Below, one piece after another: positions 18,261 through 27,195 of a stretch of DNA of 64,000 bases. This DNA is from Gammaproteobacteria bacterium (GTDB taxonomy: Bacteria > Pseudomonadota > Gammaproteobacteria > S012-40). The stretch covers positions 209,313-273,312 of the forward strand of contig JAOUMY010000004.1 in NCBI GenBank assembly GCA_029881255.1. Reading direction: 5' to 3'. The position numbers were made by a program, and so were the translations under genes. The notes below the pieces were generated by a model that saw only the letters and a program-made list of their open reading frames with translations, searched no databases and was not told the DNA's origin. Position 1 is the stretch's first letter; the number at the start of each line of letters is the position of its first letter.

Positions 18261-20585
18261 ATGGTAAGGCTTAAACGCTTATGCGTCGTGGCATTGCTTG
18301 CCGTGGTCGGCGCGTGTTCGGAACCCTTGCCGGTATATCACCATAGTGATCAAGCTGAAACTCCTGCCGCCGACGGTATACTCATCAAATTTACCCATTC
18401 CACGGGAACAAGCAGCCGCGCACGCTCAGTGCAGGCGGCCGGTTTGACGGAACGCTCTCGTTTTTCGCTTGTACCGGGTTTAACGCTGGCAAGCGTGCAA
18501 CCGGGATATACACTCAATGAAACGCTGAGTGAATTGGCTAAAGACCCAACTGTGGCATTCGCAGAACCGAATTATATTTATTCGATAAACGTGCTTCCCA
18601 ACGATCCGCGCTTTGCACGGCAATACGGTCTGCACAATACCGGTCAAAATGGGGGAGTTGCTGACGCAGACATCGACGCGCCGGAGGCCTGGGATATCCA
18701 GACCGGTAATGATGTCGTTGTCGCGGTTATCGACACTGGAGTGGACTATAACCATCCCGATCTGGTTAATAATATCTGGACCAATCCAGGAGAGATTCCG
18801 GGTAACAACCGGGATGACGATGGCAACGGTTTTGTCGACGATGTACGCGGCTGGGATTTCGCGCTAAATAATAATAATCCTATGGATAACCATAATCATG
18901 GAACACATGTCGCGGGTATCATCGCTGCGAGAGGCAATAATGGTATTGGTGTCGCCGGGGTCAATTGGCGCGCGCGCATAATGCCACTAAAGTTTATGGA
19001 TAACCAGGGCATAGGCACTACTGCGTCAGCAATACGTGCTATTGAGTACGCTGTGGCCAACGGTGCCAAGGTATCGAACAATAGCTGGGGTGGGACGAAT
19101 TTCAGTCAGGCCTTGTATGATGCAATTCAAGCGGCCAATAGTGCGGGGCATGTGTTCGTAGCCGCTGCCGGCAACGATGGCGTAAACAGCGATACCAGTG
19201 GCTATTATCCTAGTACGTATAATTTGCCTAATATCATTTCGGTTGGCGCCTCCGATCAGAATGATCAGATCACCACTTTTTCAAATTTTGGTACACGCAC
19301 TGTCGACCTGGTCGCCCCCGGAATGGGCATCGTCAGTACGGTTATACGCACCAATAATAACGGCTATCAGTTTATGACAGGGACTTCCATGTCTGCGCCC
19401 TATGTTACAGGTGCGATCTCACTCCTATATTCACAGAATCCTACGCTTTCTATCGCCCAGGTACGCAGCGCAATATTAAACACAGTCGACACTAAACCTG
19501 CGCTGAGCAACGTCGTGGGCAGTGGTGGGCGTCTGAATGTATTCAATGCGGTAAACAGTGTGCCTCAATCCGGTCCTATACCGATCAATCCTGTGCCCGC
19601 ACCAACGCCTAATCCAGCACCAGTCAATCCGAGCGTGGTCAGAGTTTCTCCACAAAATGCGGAAGTACCGATTGGAGGGAGTTTCCGATTTACGGTTTCC
19701 GGTGGACAGGCGCCTTATACGTGGTCGGTAGGGAATTCCATTGTCGGAACCATAGATGCGCTTAGTGGCCAGTTCCAGGGATTAGCTGTAGGCAGCACTA
19801 GCATAACGGCTACAGATTCGTCAGGTAGTACCAGCGCGCCAGTGAATGTTACGGTTACAAATTTATTGATTAGGCCGGTTAATAAAACCAGTTTACAGCT
19901 GACTGAAGTGGCGACGTTTACCGTAAACGGTGGAGTAGGTCCGTACAACTGGAGCACCAGTAATACTGGCGTCGCCGAGATTTCCATCACTGGCGCACAA
20001 AATGAGACAGTAACCGTAACACCAGCGGCACAGGGCAGTTTTAGTCTCACAGCAAGCGATGCATCCGGTAATAGTGTTGCCAACCGTCTTACCGTGGTCG
20101 TCAGCCCGATGGCTTTGGACCCGGTTACCAGCAGCATACGCGTTGGAGGTTCGCTACAACTCAATGTTAGTGGTGGTACTTCCCCGTATTCATGGACAAG
20201 TTCGAATACATCTGTCGCTACAGTAGATGGTGGCGGGATAGTTACTGGAATCGCCGCGGGCTCGGTGACAATTACTGCCACAGATGCTTTAGGTACGCCA
20301 CAGTCGGCACAGATTACTGTGGCAGCAAATACCACTCCGCTGGTTATCAATTCCCCGGCAAATACGGTCAATGTTGGGGCGACGCTGCAATTTAGTGCTA
20401 GCGGTGGAGTTAGGCCCTATTCCTGGGGTGTTGGCAATGTGGCACTGGCAAGTATAAATGGAACTGGTTTATTGACCGCGAACGCTGCAGGAACGGTGGC
20501 AGTAATCGTTACCGACTTTATTGGATCGGTGAGTCGTCAGACAATCACAATCAACGCAGCTCCACCGGCTACAGTTCATCACTAG
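18261..20585 (+). CDS. Subtilisin-like S8 serine protease lipoprotein with Ig-like repeats
   Basis: Exported endopeptidase. From the preferred start ATG 18261 a basic n-region (MVRLKRL) leads to a lipobox-like LAVVGAC, so it is probably a lipoprotein; in-frame starts at 18219 and 18246 would lengthen the N-terminus. Counting from 18219, residues 50-120 form an inhibitor-I9-type propeptide. The S8 domain follows (about 125-450) with Asp172 (AVIDTGVDY), His227 (HGTHVAG), oxyanion Asn319 (AAAGND) and Ser390 (GTSMSAPY), so all catalytic residues are present. After a Pro/Asn linker come four Ig-like BIG2-type domains (about 470-785, each with a PYxW core), likely for surface or polysaccharide attachment. 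It stands alone. Confidence 0.92.
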   Translation: MVRLKRLCVVALLAVVGACSEPLPVYHHSDQAETPAADGILIKFTHSTGTSSRARSVQAAGLTERSRFSLVPGLTLASVQPGYTLNETLSELAKDPTVAFAEPNYIYSINVLPNDPRFARQYGLHNTGQNGGVADADIDAPEAWDIQTGNDVVVAVIDTGVDYNHPDLVNNIWTNPGEIPGNNRDDDGNGFVDDVRGWDFALNNNNPMDNHNHGTHVAGIIAARGNNGIGVAGVNWRARIMPLKFMDNQGIGTTASAIRAIEYAVANGAKVSNNSWGGTNFSQALYDAIQAANSAGHVFVAAAGNDGVNSDTSGYYPSTYNLPNIISVGASDQNDQITTFSNFGTRTVDLVAPGMGIVSTVIRTNNNGYQFMTGTSMSAPYVTGAISLLYSQNPTLSIAQVRSAILNTVDTKPALSNVVGSGGRLNVFNAVNSVPQSGPIPINPVPAPTPNPAPVNPSVVRVSPQNAEVPIGGSFRFTVSGGQAPYTWSVGNSIVGTIDALSGQFQGLAVGSTSITATDSSGSTSAPVNVTVTNLLIRPVNKTSLQLTEVATFTVNGGVGPYNWSTSNTGVAEISITGAQNETVTVTPAAQGSFSLTASDASGNSVANRLTVVVSPMALDPVTSSIRVGGSLQLNVSGGTSPYSWTSSNTSVATVDGGGIVTGIAAGSVTITATDALGTPQSAQITVAANTTPLVINSPANTVNVGATLQFSASGGVRPYSWGVGNVALASINGTGLLTANAAGTVAVIVTDFIGSVSRQTITINAAPPATVHH

Positions 20586-20681
20586 CTTTAACCGTCTTTT
20601 GCATCTGAATTGACTCATAATGCATTAATGACAAGGAAAAATGAATTTAATGCCGTATAAGCAGTGTGGGTGTTACAATAC

Positions 20682-21098
20682 ATGACCATGTTAACACCAG
20701 ATTCCAATCCCTATGAACTCCTGGGCGGTGAACCAGCCGTACGTCGCCTGGTGGATCGCTTTTATCAGTTAATGGATGAGCAGCCGGAAACCTTTGGCAT
20801 ACGTAAAATGCATGCTGAAGATTTGGCCTCTGCCAGAGAGAAGTTGTTTGAATTTCTATCGGGCTGGTTGGGTGGGCCACCGCTGTTCGTAAAGAAATAT
20901 GGGCATCCGCGTTTGCGTGCGAGACATTTGCCTTTTTCCATTGGAAAGGAGGAGCGTGATCAGTGGTTGATGTGTATGAATCAGGCCATCGACGAACAGA
21001 TTGAGAACGAAGATTTAAAAGCGCATCTGAAAGATGCCTTTTTCAGAACAGCGGATTTTATGCGGAATAGGGATATGTCGTTACCGCTTCAGTCCTAG
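20682..21098 (+). CDS. Group II truncated haemoglobin
   Basis: Two-over-two haem protein of the trHbO/YjbI type, linked to O2 binding or detoxification of NO and peroxide. From ATG 20682 it has 138 residues; ATG 20688 is equally possible. Residues 72-86 (KYGHPRLRARHLPFS) carry the proximal histidine (His82 in RARHLPF). Trp95 (DQWLMCM) is the G8 tryptophan that defines group II, and the B-helix has the expected aromatic pair in DRFYQLM. It ends in a four-base convergent overlap with the metalloprotease-like gene. No partner reductase is adjacent. Confidence 0.92.
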   Translation: MTMLTPDSNPYELLGGEPAVRRLVDRFYQLMDEQPETFGIRKMHAEDLASAREKLFEFLSGWLGGPPLFVKKYGHPRLRARHLPFSIGKEERDQWLMCMNQAIDEQIENEDLKAHLKDAFFRTADFMRNRDMSLPLQS

Positions 21099-21934
21099 GC
21101 GGTTGCTCTGAAGCGCGTTTCCTCGGTATCAAACTGCCCAATGCCTGCGACGTTTTCATAGGCCTGGGCAAATCGTGAACGTGCTTGTTCAGAGCCAGTA
21201 GGTGTTGAGGCTTCTTCAGTAGTTTTGTCTTTTGATTCCAGTGTCTGCTTGATTTCTTCTTGCTTTTCCTTAGTGATCTCCATACGCGCTTCAGAAGCCA
21301 TACGTGCGGCTTCGATGGCCACAGACCGGTCCTGACCGGAAGGTTCAGCAGGGGCAATAGCTGCGGCGCGGATTTTCTGTGCTTTACGTAGAGTAGCTTC
21401 AGGGTCATTGGGTACTGGGCTGGTATCAATGCTTACATGACCGCCGACGGCATAACTTTTACCATCAGGGCCGCGCTTAGTTTCAAGGTTGATACCGCCT
21501 TTGGCATATTGCCCTGCAGCAGCCAGATGCGCGGCTTCATGCGCACGGACTTCACGGTCTCGACTTGCGAGTTCCTTTACTTCTTCAAGATCGTCTTCAT
21601 CAAGTCCGGCGGGGTTGTCTACGGGTTTTTCACTTTGTTCCTGTGCGAGCGTGCCCTTGTTTTCATCCTTGCGCTGTTCGTCTCTTTGCTTGTAGTCCTT
21701 TGTATTTCGTCCGAGTTGGGCTTTCTGGCTAAGTAGTTCGCCAATCCCGGCGTTCTGCTGATCCTGTTGTTGTGTGTTGGGTTTGTTTTCGCTATTGGCG
21801 GTATTTTGCGTGGAATTAATGCGCGTCAGCGACTCCGCCTGCGCTACAGGCGTCGCATTGGGTTGCAGCCCCGGAGCTGAATGCCCCTGATGGGTGGTCT
21901 GCAAATAACTAGAACTGACGTTCGCTATGTTCAT
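21095..21934 (-). CDS. Putative metalloprotease, SprA-related family
   Basis: A 279-residue protein whose core matches the SprA-related (CJM1_0395-type) putative metalloprotease family. That core holds REVRAHEAAHLAAAGQYA with an HEAAH zinc-type motif, then YAVGGHVSIDTSPVPNDPEA and RAAAIAPAEPSGQDRSVA. Start ATG 21934 is chosen for the GGAAAAG just upstream and the MNIANVSSS N-terminus; a longer frame runs to 21994. The first 110 residues are low-complexity, rich in Gln, Asn and Lys. There is no signal peptide, so location is cytoplasmic or by an unusual route. Catalysis in this family has not been shown to my knowledge. Confidence 0.85.
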   Translation of the reverse strand: MNIANVSSSYLQTTHQGHSAPGLQPNATPVAQAESLTRINSTQNTANSENKPNTQQQDQQNAGIGELLSQKAQLGRNTKDYKQRDEQRKDENKGTLAQEQSEKPVDNPAGLDEDDLEEVKELASRDREVRAHEAAHLAAAGQYAKGGINLETKRGPDGKSYAVGGHVSIDTSPVPNDPEATLRKAQKIRAAAIAPAEPSGQDRSVAIEAARMASEARMEITKEKQEEIKQTLESKDKTTEEASTPTGSEQARSRFAQAYENVAGIGQFDTEETRFRATA

Positions 21935-22153
21935 TTCACACTTTTCCGGGTGTCTCACAACCTTATTCGTCCAATGAAGCCAAAGTTTTAGCAAATCAAT
22001 CTCATTTTATGTGCGAACTGTATCTTAATAAATTTTTTGACTATATCTATAACATATCCTTTCGCAAAGGAATTCTGCCGAAAGTGAACCTAAAGACGCG
22101 TGTACGGGATGTCGATGACTCGGGAAGAAAATTACAGCTTCAAGGATTTGAAT

Positions 22154-23017
22154 ATGCCCATTACTGCGCGGGAATTTACTGCAGATATTGAGGATTTTGT
22201 TCATATACCATCCGTGTGTCTGCGGATTAATGAAATGGCAAACAATCCACGTTTCTCTGCAATCGACATGGCCAACGAAATCGCCAAAGACCCTATGACG
22301 ATGGCGAGAGTGATGCGCATGGCCAATAGTCCTTATTATCATTTCCCCGCAAAAGTGGATAATTTAACTCGCGCCATCACTATTATTGGAACGCAGGATT
22401 TGCAGGATATGTTGTTAATGGTCGCCTTACGCGCTGCCACGGAACAAAGCCAGCCAACGCTCATAGACCTCGATAACTATTGGAAACACTCATTGTTTGT
22501 AGGTCTGATGGCAAAGCGACTTGCGGGTATGATTAGCACGCCAGTGTTGGGGCGTGACCGTCTTTTTGTCGCCGGCGTTTTACATGAATTCGGCCGCATC
22601 GTTTTCGCGCAAAAGATTCCAGAACTTTTCAAGGTCATGTTAAACCGCGCGATGAATCAGCAAGAACCATTTTATGAAATAGAGCGTTTGGTTTTCGGTA
22701 TTGATCATACGGAGATTTCCTTAGAAATTATGAATCGTTGGCTGTACCCCGCGCGATTGTCTACCGTTATCCGGTATCAACACCATCCTGTGCGAGCGGG
22801 TGACCAGCGATTGGAAGCGTCTTTGTTGTTATTGGCCGATCATGCCAGCGCCATTGCGGGTTTGCCTGGCATAGGAGAAGACGGGCAAACAGAAGAACTT
22901 GCGCGTGCAATGCAGTTCTGTGGCGTTACCGAACGTTTAATGGATGATGCTATCGAGTTGGCTAGAAATGATTACTTCGAATTACTACCGGTATTTATGC
23001 AACGGAAAACTGCCTGA
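22154..23017 (+). CDS. HDOD-domain signalling protein
   Basis: Single-domain HDOD protein (about 287 residues). HDOD folds like an HD phosphohydrolase but lacks metal ligands, and its members act in regulation (chemotaxis, c-di-GMP output, phosphorelays). The core begins FVHIPSVCLRINEMANN and includes DPMTMARVMRMANSPYY, TRAITIIGTQDLQDML and GVLHEFGRIVFAQKIPE. ATG 22154 is preferred because AAGGA precedes it and it starts just before the domain; GTG 22100 and ATG 22109 or 22115 are in frame. It has no fused output domain, so its partner is not evident from the neighbours. Confidence 0.88.
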   Translation: MPITAREFTADIEDFVHIPSVCLRINEMANNPRFSAIDMANEIAKDPMTMARVMRMANSPYYHFPAKVDNLTRAITIIGTQDLQDMLLMVALRAATEQSQPTLIDLDNYWKHSLFVGLMAKRLAGMISTPVLGRDRLFVAGVLHEFGRIVFAQKIPELFKVMLNRAMNQQEPFYEIERLVFGIDHTEISLEIMNRWLYPARLSTVIRYQHHPVRAGDQRLEASLLLLADHASAIAGLPGIGEDGQTEELARAMQFCGVTERLMDDAIELARNDYFELLPVFMQRKTA

Positions 23018-23110
23018 TTATTGACGAATGCTAGCTCCTCCCACAACCAAAAGAGGTCCATAATAACTTTTCGGGCACCTTTGCAAGCTTGGGCTGTCTC
23101 CTACACATGG

Positions 23111-23134
23111 CATGGATTTTTTTACTTATCCATG
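23111..23134. promoter_or_regulatory. Inverted repeat upstream of the FKBP gene
   Basis: CATGGAT (23111-23117) and ATCCATG (23128-23134) form a perfect 7-bp inverted repeat with a 10-base spacer. It lies 50 bases before the FKBP start. It could be an operator or a leader hairpin. Confidence 0.3.
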
Positions 23135-23183
23135 ATCTAATGGCTGACCAATTTTAGATTGATACACAATCACAAAGGAAATA

Positions 23184-23855
23184 ATGATGGGTTTGAGAAT
23201 TTTTTGCCTGGTGTGCTTATTTGGCATTTCATCCGTAGCGTTTGCTGCCGGGCTCAAAACAGATAAAGAACGATTGAGTTACACCTTGGGTGTTCAGGTT
23301 GCAGAGCAATACAAGGCAAATGGAATTGACATCGACCCCGGTGTTTTTGTTGGCGCGGTGAAAGATATCTTAGGTGACAAACAACCAAAAATGACCCGCG
23401 ATGAGATGATACAGGCGATACAGAAACTTCAGCAGGAACAGGCCAACCACATGAAGAAGGTTGCCGATGAAAACCTCAAGAAAGGTGAAAAGTTTCTCGC
23501 AGACAACAAAAAGAAAGATGGTGTAATAGTGTTACCCAGCGGCGTTCAATATAGCGTCGAGAAGAAAGGTGACGGTAAGCGACCTGGTTTAGATAATAGC
23601 GTTGTTGCACATTACCGCGGAACATTAATAGATGGTTCCGAGTTCGACAGTTCATATTCACGTGGACGTCCAGCGACATTCCCCGTCAGTGGCGTTATCA
23701 AAGGTTGGCAGGAAATATTGCAACTCATGCAGGTTGGCGCGAAATGGAAAGTCTTTATTCCGGCCAGTATGGGTTACGGTGAGCGAGGAGCCGGACCTAA
23801 TATCGGTCCAAATGAGACTCTCGTATTTGATATAGAACTCATCGACATCAAATAA
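23184..23855 (+). CDS. FKBP-type peptidyl-prolyl isomerase, FkpA/Mip family
   Basis: Periplasmic or outer-membrane-facing folding catalyst (223 residues). A signal peptide ends SSVAFAAG. An N-terminal dimerisation segment follows (about 25-110; KERLSYTLGVQVAEQYKANG then Lys/Gln-rich helices), then the FKBP domain (about 125-223) with HYRGTLIDGSEFDSSYSRG, IKGWQEILQLMQVGAKW and FDIELIDI. This two-part layout is that of FkpA, Mip and FklB. AAGGA precedes ATG 23184 (a second ATG is at 23187). A shared bidirectional terminator ends the gene. The fkpA and mip names cannot be separated by sequence inspection alone. Confidence 0.92.
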   Translation: MMGLRIFCLVCLFGISSVAFAAGLKTDKERLSYTLGVQVAEQYKANGIDIDPGVFVGAVKDILGDKQPKMTRDEMIQAIQKLQQEQANHMKKVADENLKKGEKFLADNKKKDGVIVLPSGVQYSVEKKGDGKRPGLDNSVVAHYRGTLIDGSEFDSSYSRGRPATFPVSGVIKGWQEILQLMQVGAKWKVFIPASMGYGERGAGPNIGPNETLVFDIELIDIK

Positions 23856-23856
23856 G

Positions 23857-23883
23857 AAAAAGGCGCCTAAGGCGCCTTTTTTT
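23857..23883. terminator. Bidirectional intrinsic terminator
   Basis: AAAAGGCGCC (23858-23867) pairs perfectly with GGCGCCTTTT (23871-23880) around a three-base loop. It has a T run on the plus side and an A run on the other side, so it serves both convergent genes. It overlaps the stop region of the minus-strand gene. Confidence 0.88.
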
Positions 23884-25006
23884 ATCGTTGTACGGTTACC
23901 ACAACATTCTCGGTAGCCTGGCCAACCCAGGTTTCGTTCCCCTTTTTTAAACGCCATTGGAAGTTATAGATACCAGGATCTAACGGAGCGATTACTTTGA
24001 AAGTAAAAGATTTCAATTGGCCACTATGAACCACCTCGTTGTCGTGCAATTCAACACGTGAAACTGACCATACAATATCCGCCTTAGTGTCTAGTGCTTC
24101 GAGATGATAGATATCGGGTAACCAGGGTTGGCTACCGGTATTTTTAAACGTGATAGTGATTGGATAAATCTCGCCACTATTAAAAATGGTGAAGGGTGCT
24201 GTTGAGTGTTGCAGATTAGGTAGAACCTGGTGCATAAATTCTGCGTCCAGCTCTCTGGTCCCTTGGGTTACCGTTACGACGCTTACCGGAGTCGGTTCAC
24301 CAATCCAGTCTTTTCGATTCTTTTTTAAGCGCCATTGTAAGGCATAGTTACCAGGATCTGTGGGGGCAGCAATTTCGAATCGAAATGACGCAATCTCTCC
24401 AGGAGGGACGACCTCATTGTCGCGCATGGAAACCAATTTATTACCCCAAGCCTTTTCATCACTACCGGTTATGCCTAGACGATAACCATCATCATTGTTC
24501 CAGACATATTTTCCATCGTTGCGGAATTGCACGATGATCATGTATTTTTCACCCGCATTCATATTTTCAGGTACGACCTGCGAAATAAATCTGACCTGAT
24601 TTGATGCACTTTCAACGACGATTTGTTCTGAGGCCGTTGCTGGGGAGATTTCTTTCTGTTCCTGCTTAAGTCGCCAGTCAATCAGGTAGATGCCACTTCT
24701 TGAGGGGCCATTTACACGTAATTTGATATTTTCCGTTTGCCCCGGTTTGATTTTGAAGTTACCAAGACTTATTGCCTGATCGGGCCAGGCACGTTGATTT
24801 GTATTGAACAGCATTTCAACCCCATTTTGGCTGGACAGAGTTTCTGTTCCGTCGTTCCTGATTCTTAGATCGGCGACTATGCCTTGACCAGTATTCAATA
24901 TCTTGGGGATCTCTGCACGAAGTATCGTTGCCGCAAAGTTTTCATCGGCATATGACAAGGCGATGAAAGGATTCGACAAAAGCAGAATTGCCAGAAGGTA
25001 GCGCAT
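23882..25006 (-). CDS. Secreted protein with three NBR1/FW-like Ig domains
   Basis: A 374-residue exported protein. A signal peptide (MRYLLAILLLSNPFIALSYA) is followed by three repeats of about 115 residues. Each has a strand set around RNDG or KNTG, then a conserved block such as NEVVPPGEIASFRFEIAAP, then DPGNYALQWRLKK with GEP or GQA. The Trp-rich 'next to BRCA1' four-tryptophan (FW) Ig-like fold has this pattern, and it is known in both autophagy receptors and bacteria. The third repeat ends with WVGQATENVVVTV at the C-terminus. No catalytic residue is visible; a ligand-binding or adhesion role is inferred. It is transcribed alone. Confidence 0.82.
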   Translation of the reverse strand: MRYLLAILLLSNPFIALSYADENFAATILRAEIPKILNTGQGIVADLRIRNDGTETLSSQNGVEMLFNTNQRAWPDQAISLGNFKIKPGQTENIKLRVNGPSRSGIYLIDWRLKQEQKEISPATASEQIVVESASNQVRFISQVVPENMNAGEKYMIIVQFRNDGKYVWNNDDGYRLGITGSDEKAWGNKLVSMRDNEVVPPGEIASFRFEIAAPTDPGNYALQWRLKKNRKDWIGEPTPVSVVTVTQGTRELDAEFMHQVLPNLQHSTAPFTIFNSGEIYPITITFKNTGSQPWLPDIYHLEALDTKADIVWSVSRVELHDNEVVHSGQLKSFTFKVIAPLDPGIYNFQWRLKKGNETWVGQATENVVVTVQR

Positions 25007-25238
25007 ATGTCCCGTACGTCCTAACCCACACAGTTTTAAAGTGGAAATATCAATTCAAGATGTATTCCGTTTTACACCGGCGAAATACCACAGAATGCGA
25101 CTTTTCCCTTGGTTTGGCCTTGAAATCATTGGATAACAACTTGTCATTATGTGATCCGGTTGGCATTTTTCGGCGTTAGCTATCCATTTTTTCCTGTCGA
25201 CACCCTTCCCGTAAGCACAATGAAACGGGGCGTCAAAA

Positions 25239-25649
25239 GTGGCCAAACATACGGGAAAAAGTATAGCAATTATTGCGTCTATTGCCTTAGCGACGTCAGT
25301 AGGGCAGGCGGCTGAAATCCTAGCCACAAAACAGACATCGCATTGGAAGTTACAGGATTCGCTTTGGGAAGCGGCCTATTTGGTCACGCATATTGCCGAC
25401 TGGGGACAGACCAGAGATATAGCCATGAACTGTGGCGATGGTAGCTATGTTGAGATGAATCCGCTAATAGGCAGTTGTCCGCGTATGGCCAGGGTCAACG
25501 GCTACTTTTTGGCGACAGCATTATTACATGTAGGGGCGAGTGCGATGTTGCCTGCTCGCTATCGTCGGTTTTTTCAGACATCGACTATGGTGATGGAGCT
25601 AGGATATATCACTAACAACTACAATATCGGGCTTAGGGTTAACTTCTAA
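25239..25649 (+). CDS. Small membrane protein, unrecognised
   Basis: 136 residues from GTG 25239. It begins with a hydrophobic stretch (SIAIIASIALATSVGQA) that could be a signal peptide. Two or three further hydrophobic helices follow. The central DGSYVEMNPLIGSCPRMARV resembles small DUF5658-like membrane proteins that share an E-x-NP-x-x-G turn. Two cysteines flank this turn. The gene is divergent from the FW-domain protein and convergent with the phosphatase gene. Function is not known. Confidence 0.6.
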   Translation: MAKHTGKSIAIIASIALATSVGQAAEILATKQTSHWKLQDSLWEAAYLVTHIADWGQTRDIAMNCGDGSYVEMNPLIGSCPRMARVNGYFLATALLHVGASAMLPARYRRFFQTSTMVMELGYITNNYNIGLRVNF

Positions 25650-25659
25650 GTTTGTTTTA

Positions 25660-26385
25660 TTAGACCGAGATCACCTTTACCAATACCACGGTAATATTGT
25701 CTCTACCACCGCCATTATTTGCCGCAGCGACCAGGTTTTGCAGGGTTTGCTGCAGGTCAGACTCACCATGGAGCAGAATTGAGGCAATATCTGCTTCGCT
25801 AACCATATCGGTCAGTCCGTCAGAACACATCAGAAACAGATCACCCGCATACACAGGTTCGACATAGATATCAGCCGGGGTGTCATTCATATGGCCGACG
25901 GCGAGATAGATTGCATTGCTTGGCAGTGGTGTCTGCTCATCCGTCGGTAATCCCATATCAATTCGCTCCTGCATGACCGAATGATCTCGGGTAACACGCC
26001 TGAGCTGAACGTCGCGAAACAGGTAGCTGCGACTATCGCCTACATGTCCTATGACAAAATTTCCCTTGTCAAAGGTGAGTACTTCGGCGGTACAGCCCAT
26101 GCCTGCGGCATCGGGGTTAATTGTTCCGTATTTTGCAATATGTCGATTGGCGTTCTCGAAACAATCACTAACGGTTTGCCGGTAGTCTACTTCGCAATCC
26201 TGTACTTTGAGAAACTCGGTCTCGCAGCATTTTACGAAAATATGACTGGCGACCTCTCCGGCTGCCGCTCCGCCAACGCCGTCAGCAACGGCAAAAAGTT
26301 TAAGGTCGCTTCGAACCAGGAACTCATCTTCGTTATCATCTCGAAGTCGTCCGACGTCGCTAAGGGCCACCACATGTGTCTTCAT
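25660..26385 (-). CDS. PP2C-family serine/threonine phosphatase
   Basis: Metal-dependent phosphoprotein phosphatase of the bacterial Stp/PrpC type (241 residues). Metal-binding and catalytic motifs are in order: SDVGRLRDDNEDEF, FAVADGVGGAAAGE, IGHVGDSRSYLF, VTRDHSVMQ, LFLMCSDGLTDMV and GGRDNITVVLV. There are no membrane segments. These enzymes usually reverse a Hanks-type kinase or act in type VI secretion and cell-wall signalling. No kinase gene is adjacent. It lies 56 bases downstream of lpxH on the same strand and may share its transcript. Confidence 0.93.
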   Translation of the reverse strand: MKTHVVALSDVGRLRDDNEDEFLVRSDLKLFAVADGVGGAAAGEVASHIFVKCCETEFLKVQDCEVDYRQTVSDCFENANRHIAKYGTINPDAAGMGCTAEVLTFDKGNFVIGHVGDSRSYLFRDVQLRRVTRDHSVMQERIDMGLPTDEQTPLPSNAIYLAVGHMNDTPADIYVEPVYAGDLFLMCSDGLTDMVSEADIASILLHGESDLQQTLQNLVAAANNGGGRDNITVVLVKVISV

Positions 26386-26441
26386 TGTTAAACGTTTTCT
26401 CTGGTTAAGCTCACCGGGAATTTACTGCATTTTTCTCGGGA

Positions 26442-27188
26442 TTACCATGCCACAGCGCATTGCAGGGTGTCGAGACGGGGATCATGAAGTTCGATCGCCT
26501 CTTGGGTAAGGCGTATGTAACTGGGTTTGTCCAGCCAATCGCCAACAACGGCGCGCATTCCCAAACCTTCGTCCAGCTTGAATTCGTGTATGGCAGGACG
26601 ATGGGTATGGCCGTGTATCATGCGTTGAACCCCAGATTGTTTCAAGTAAGAAAGCACCGTAGTGGTATTGGCGTCCATGATTTCTGTAGATTTTTCAGCA
26701 TTTTGCATGCGACTTTGGGCGCGGGCCTGTGTTGCCATGGCGATGCGTTCAGCAATCTCGCGTTGCAAAAATTCCGCTATCCATTGCGGATTGCGGACTT
26801 GCTGGCGAAATGCCATATAGTCCAGATCATCTGTGCACAACAAGTCACCATGAAGCAATAAGACTTCTTTCCCATACAACATGATGACTTCCGTTTCTGA
26901 TAAGGCTTTTGCGCCTATCATATCCAGGAACCTTTCACCGACGAGAAAATCTCGATTTCCCGCCTGAAAATAAACGGGAATACACGCTGAAAGATTCTTA
27001 ATCTGACCAAGAAGGGGAGAGATTTGCGGTGGAATAGCGTCGTCTCCCAGCCATACCTCGAAAAAATCCCCGAGAATATAGAGTGCTTCTGCGTCGTCGG
27101 CGATATCGGAGAGAAATTTGACAAAAGCGGACACGCGTTCAGGCGTGTCCACCGACAAATGTAGATCAGCAATGATATAGGTAGCCAC
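26442..27188 (-). CDS. lpxH: UDP-2,3-diacylglucosamine diphosphatase
   Basis: Peripheral membrane metallophosphoesterase that makes lipid X in lipid A synthesis. The 248 residues carry all calcineurin-like blocks: IIADLHLSVDTPERV, YILGDFFEVWLGDD, FQAGNRDFLVGERF, LLLHGDLLCTDD and MIHGHTHRPAIH. The gene follows a cyclophilin by seven bases, the same order as ppiB-lpxH in E. coli. It shows that the organism makes LPS. Confidence 0.95.
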   Translation of the reverse strand: MATYIIADLHLSVDTPERVSAFVKFLSDIADDAEALYILGDFFEVWLGDDAIPPQISPLLGQIKNLSACIPVYFQAGNRDFLVGERFLDMIGAKALSETEVIMLYGKEVLLLHGDLLCTDDLDYMAFRQQVRNPQWIAEFLQREIAERIAMATQARAQSRMQNAEKSTEIMDANTTTVLSYLKQSGVQRMIHGHTHRPAIHEFKLDEGLGMRAVVGDWLDKPSYIRLTQEAIELHDPRLDTLQCAVAW

Positions 27189-27195
27189 GATACGG

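Noticed and set aside
19715-20371. 218-residue minus-strand frame opposite the subtilase Ig-like domains
   Set aside because: It mirrors the Thr/Val-rich repeats of the plus-strand gene and has no recognisable domain or start signal.
25055-25327. 90-residue minus-strand frame in the divergent gap at 25 kb
   Set aside because: It overlaps the start of a better-supported plus-strand gene and shows no family features.
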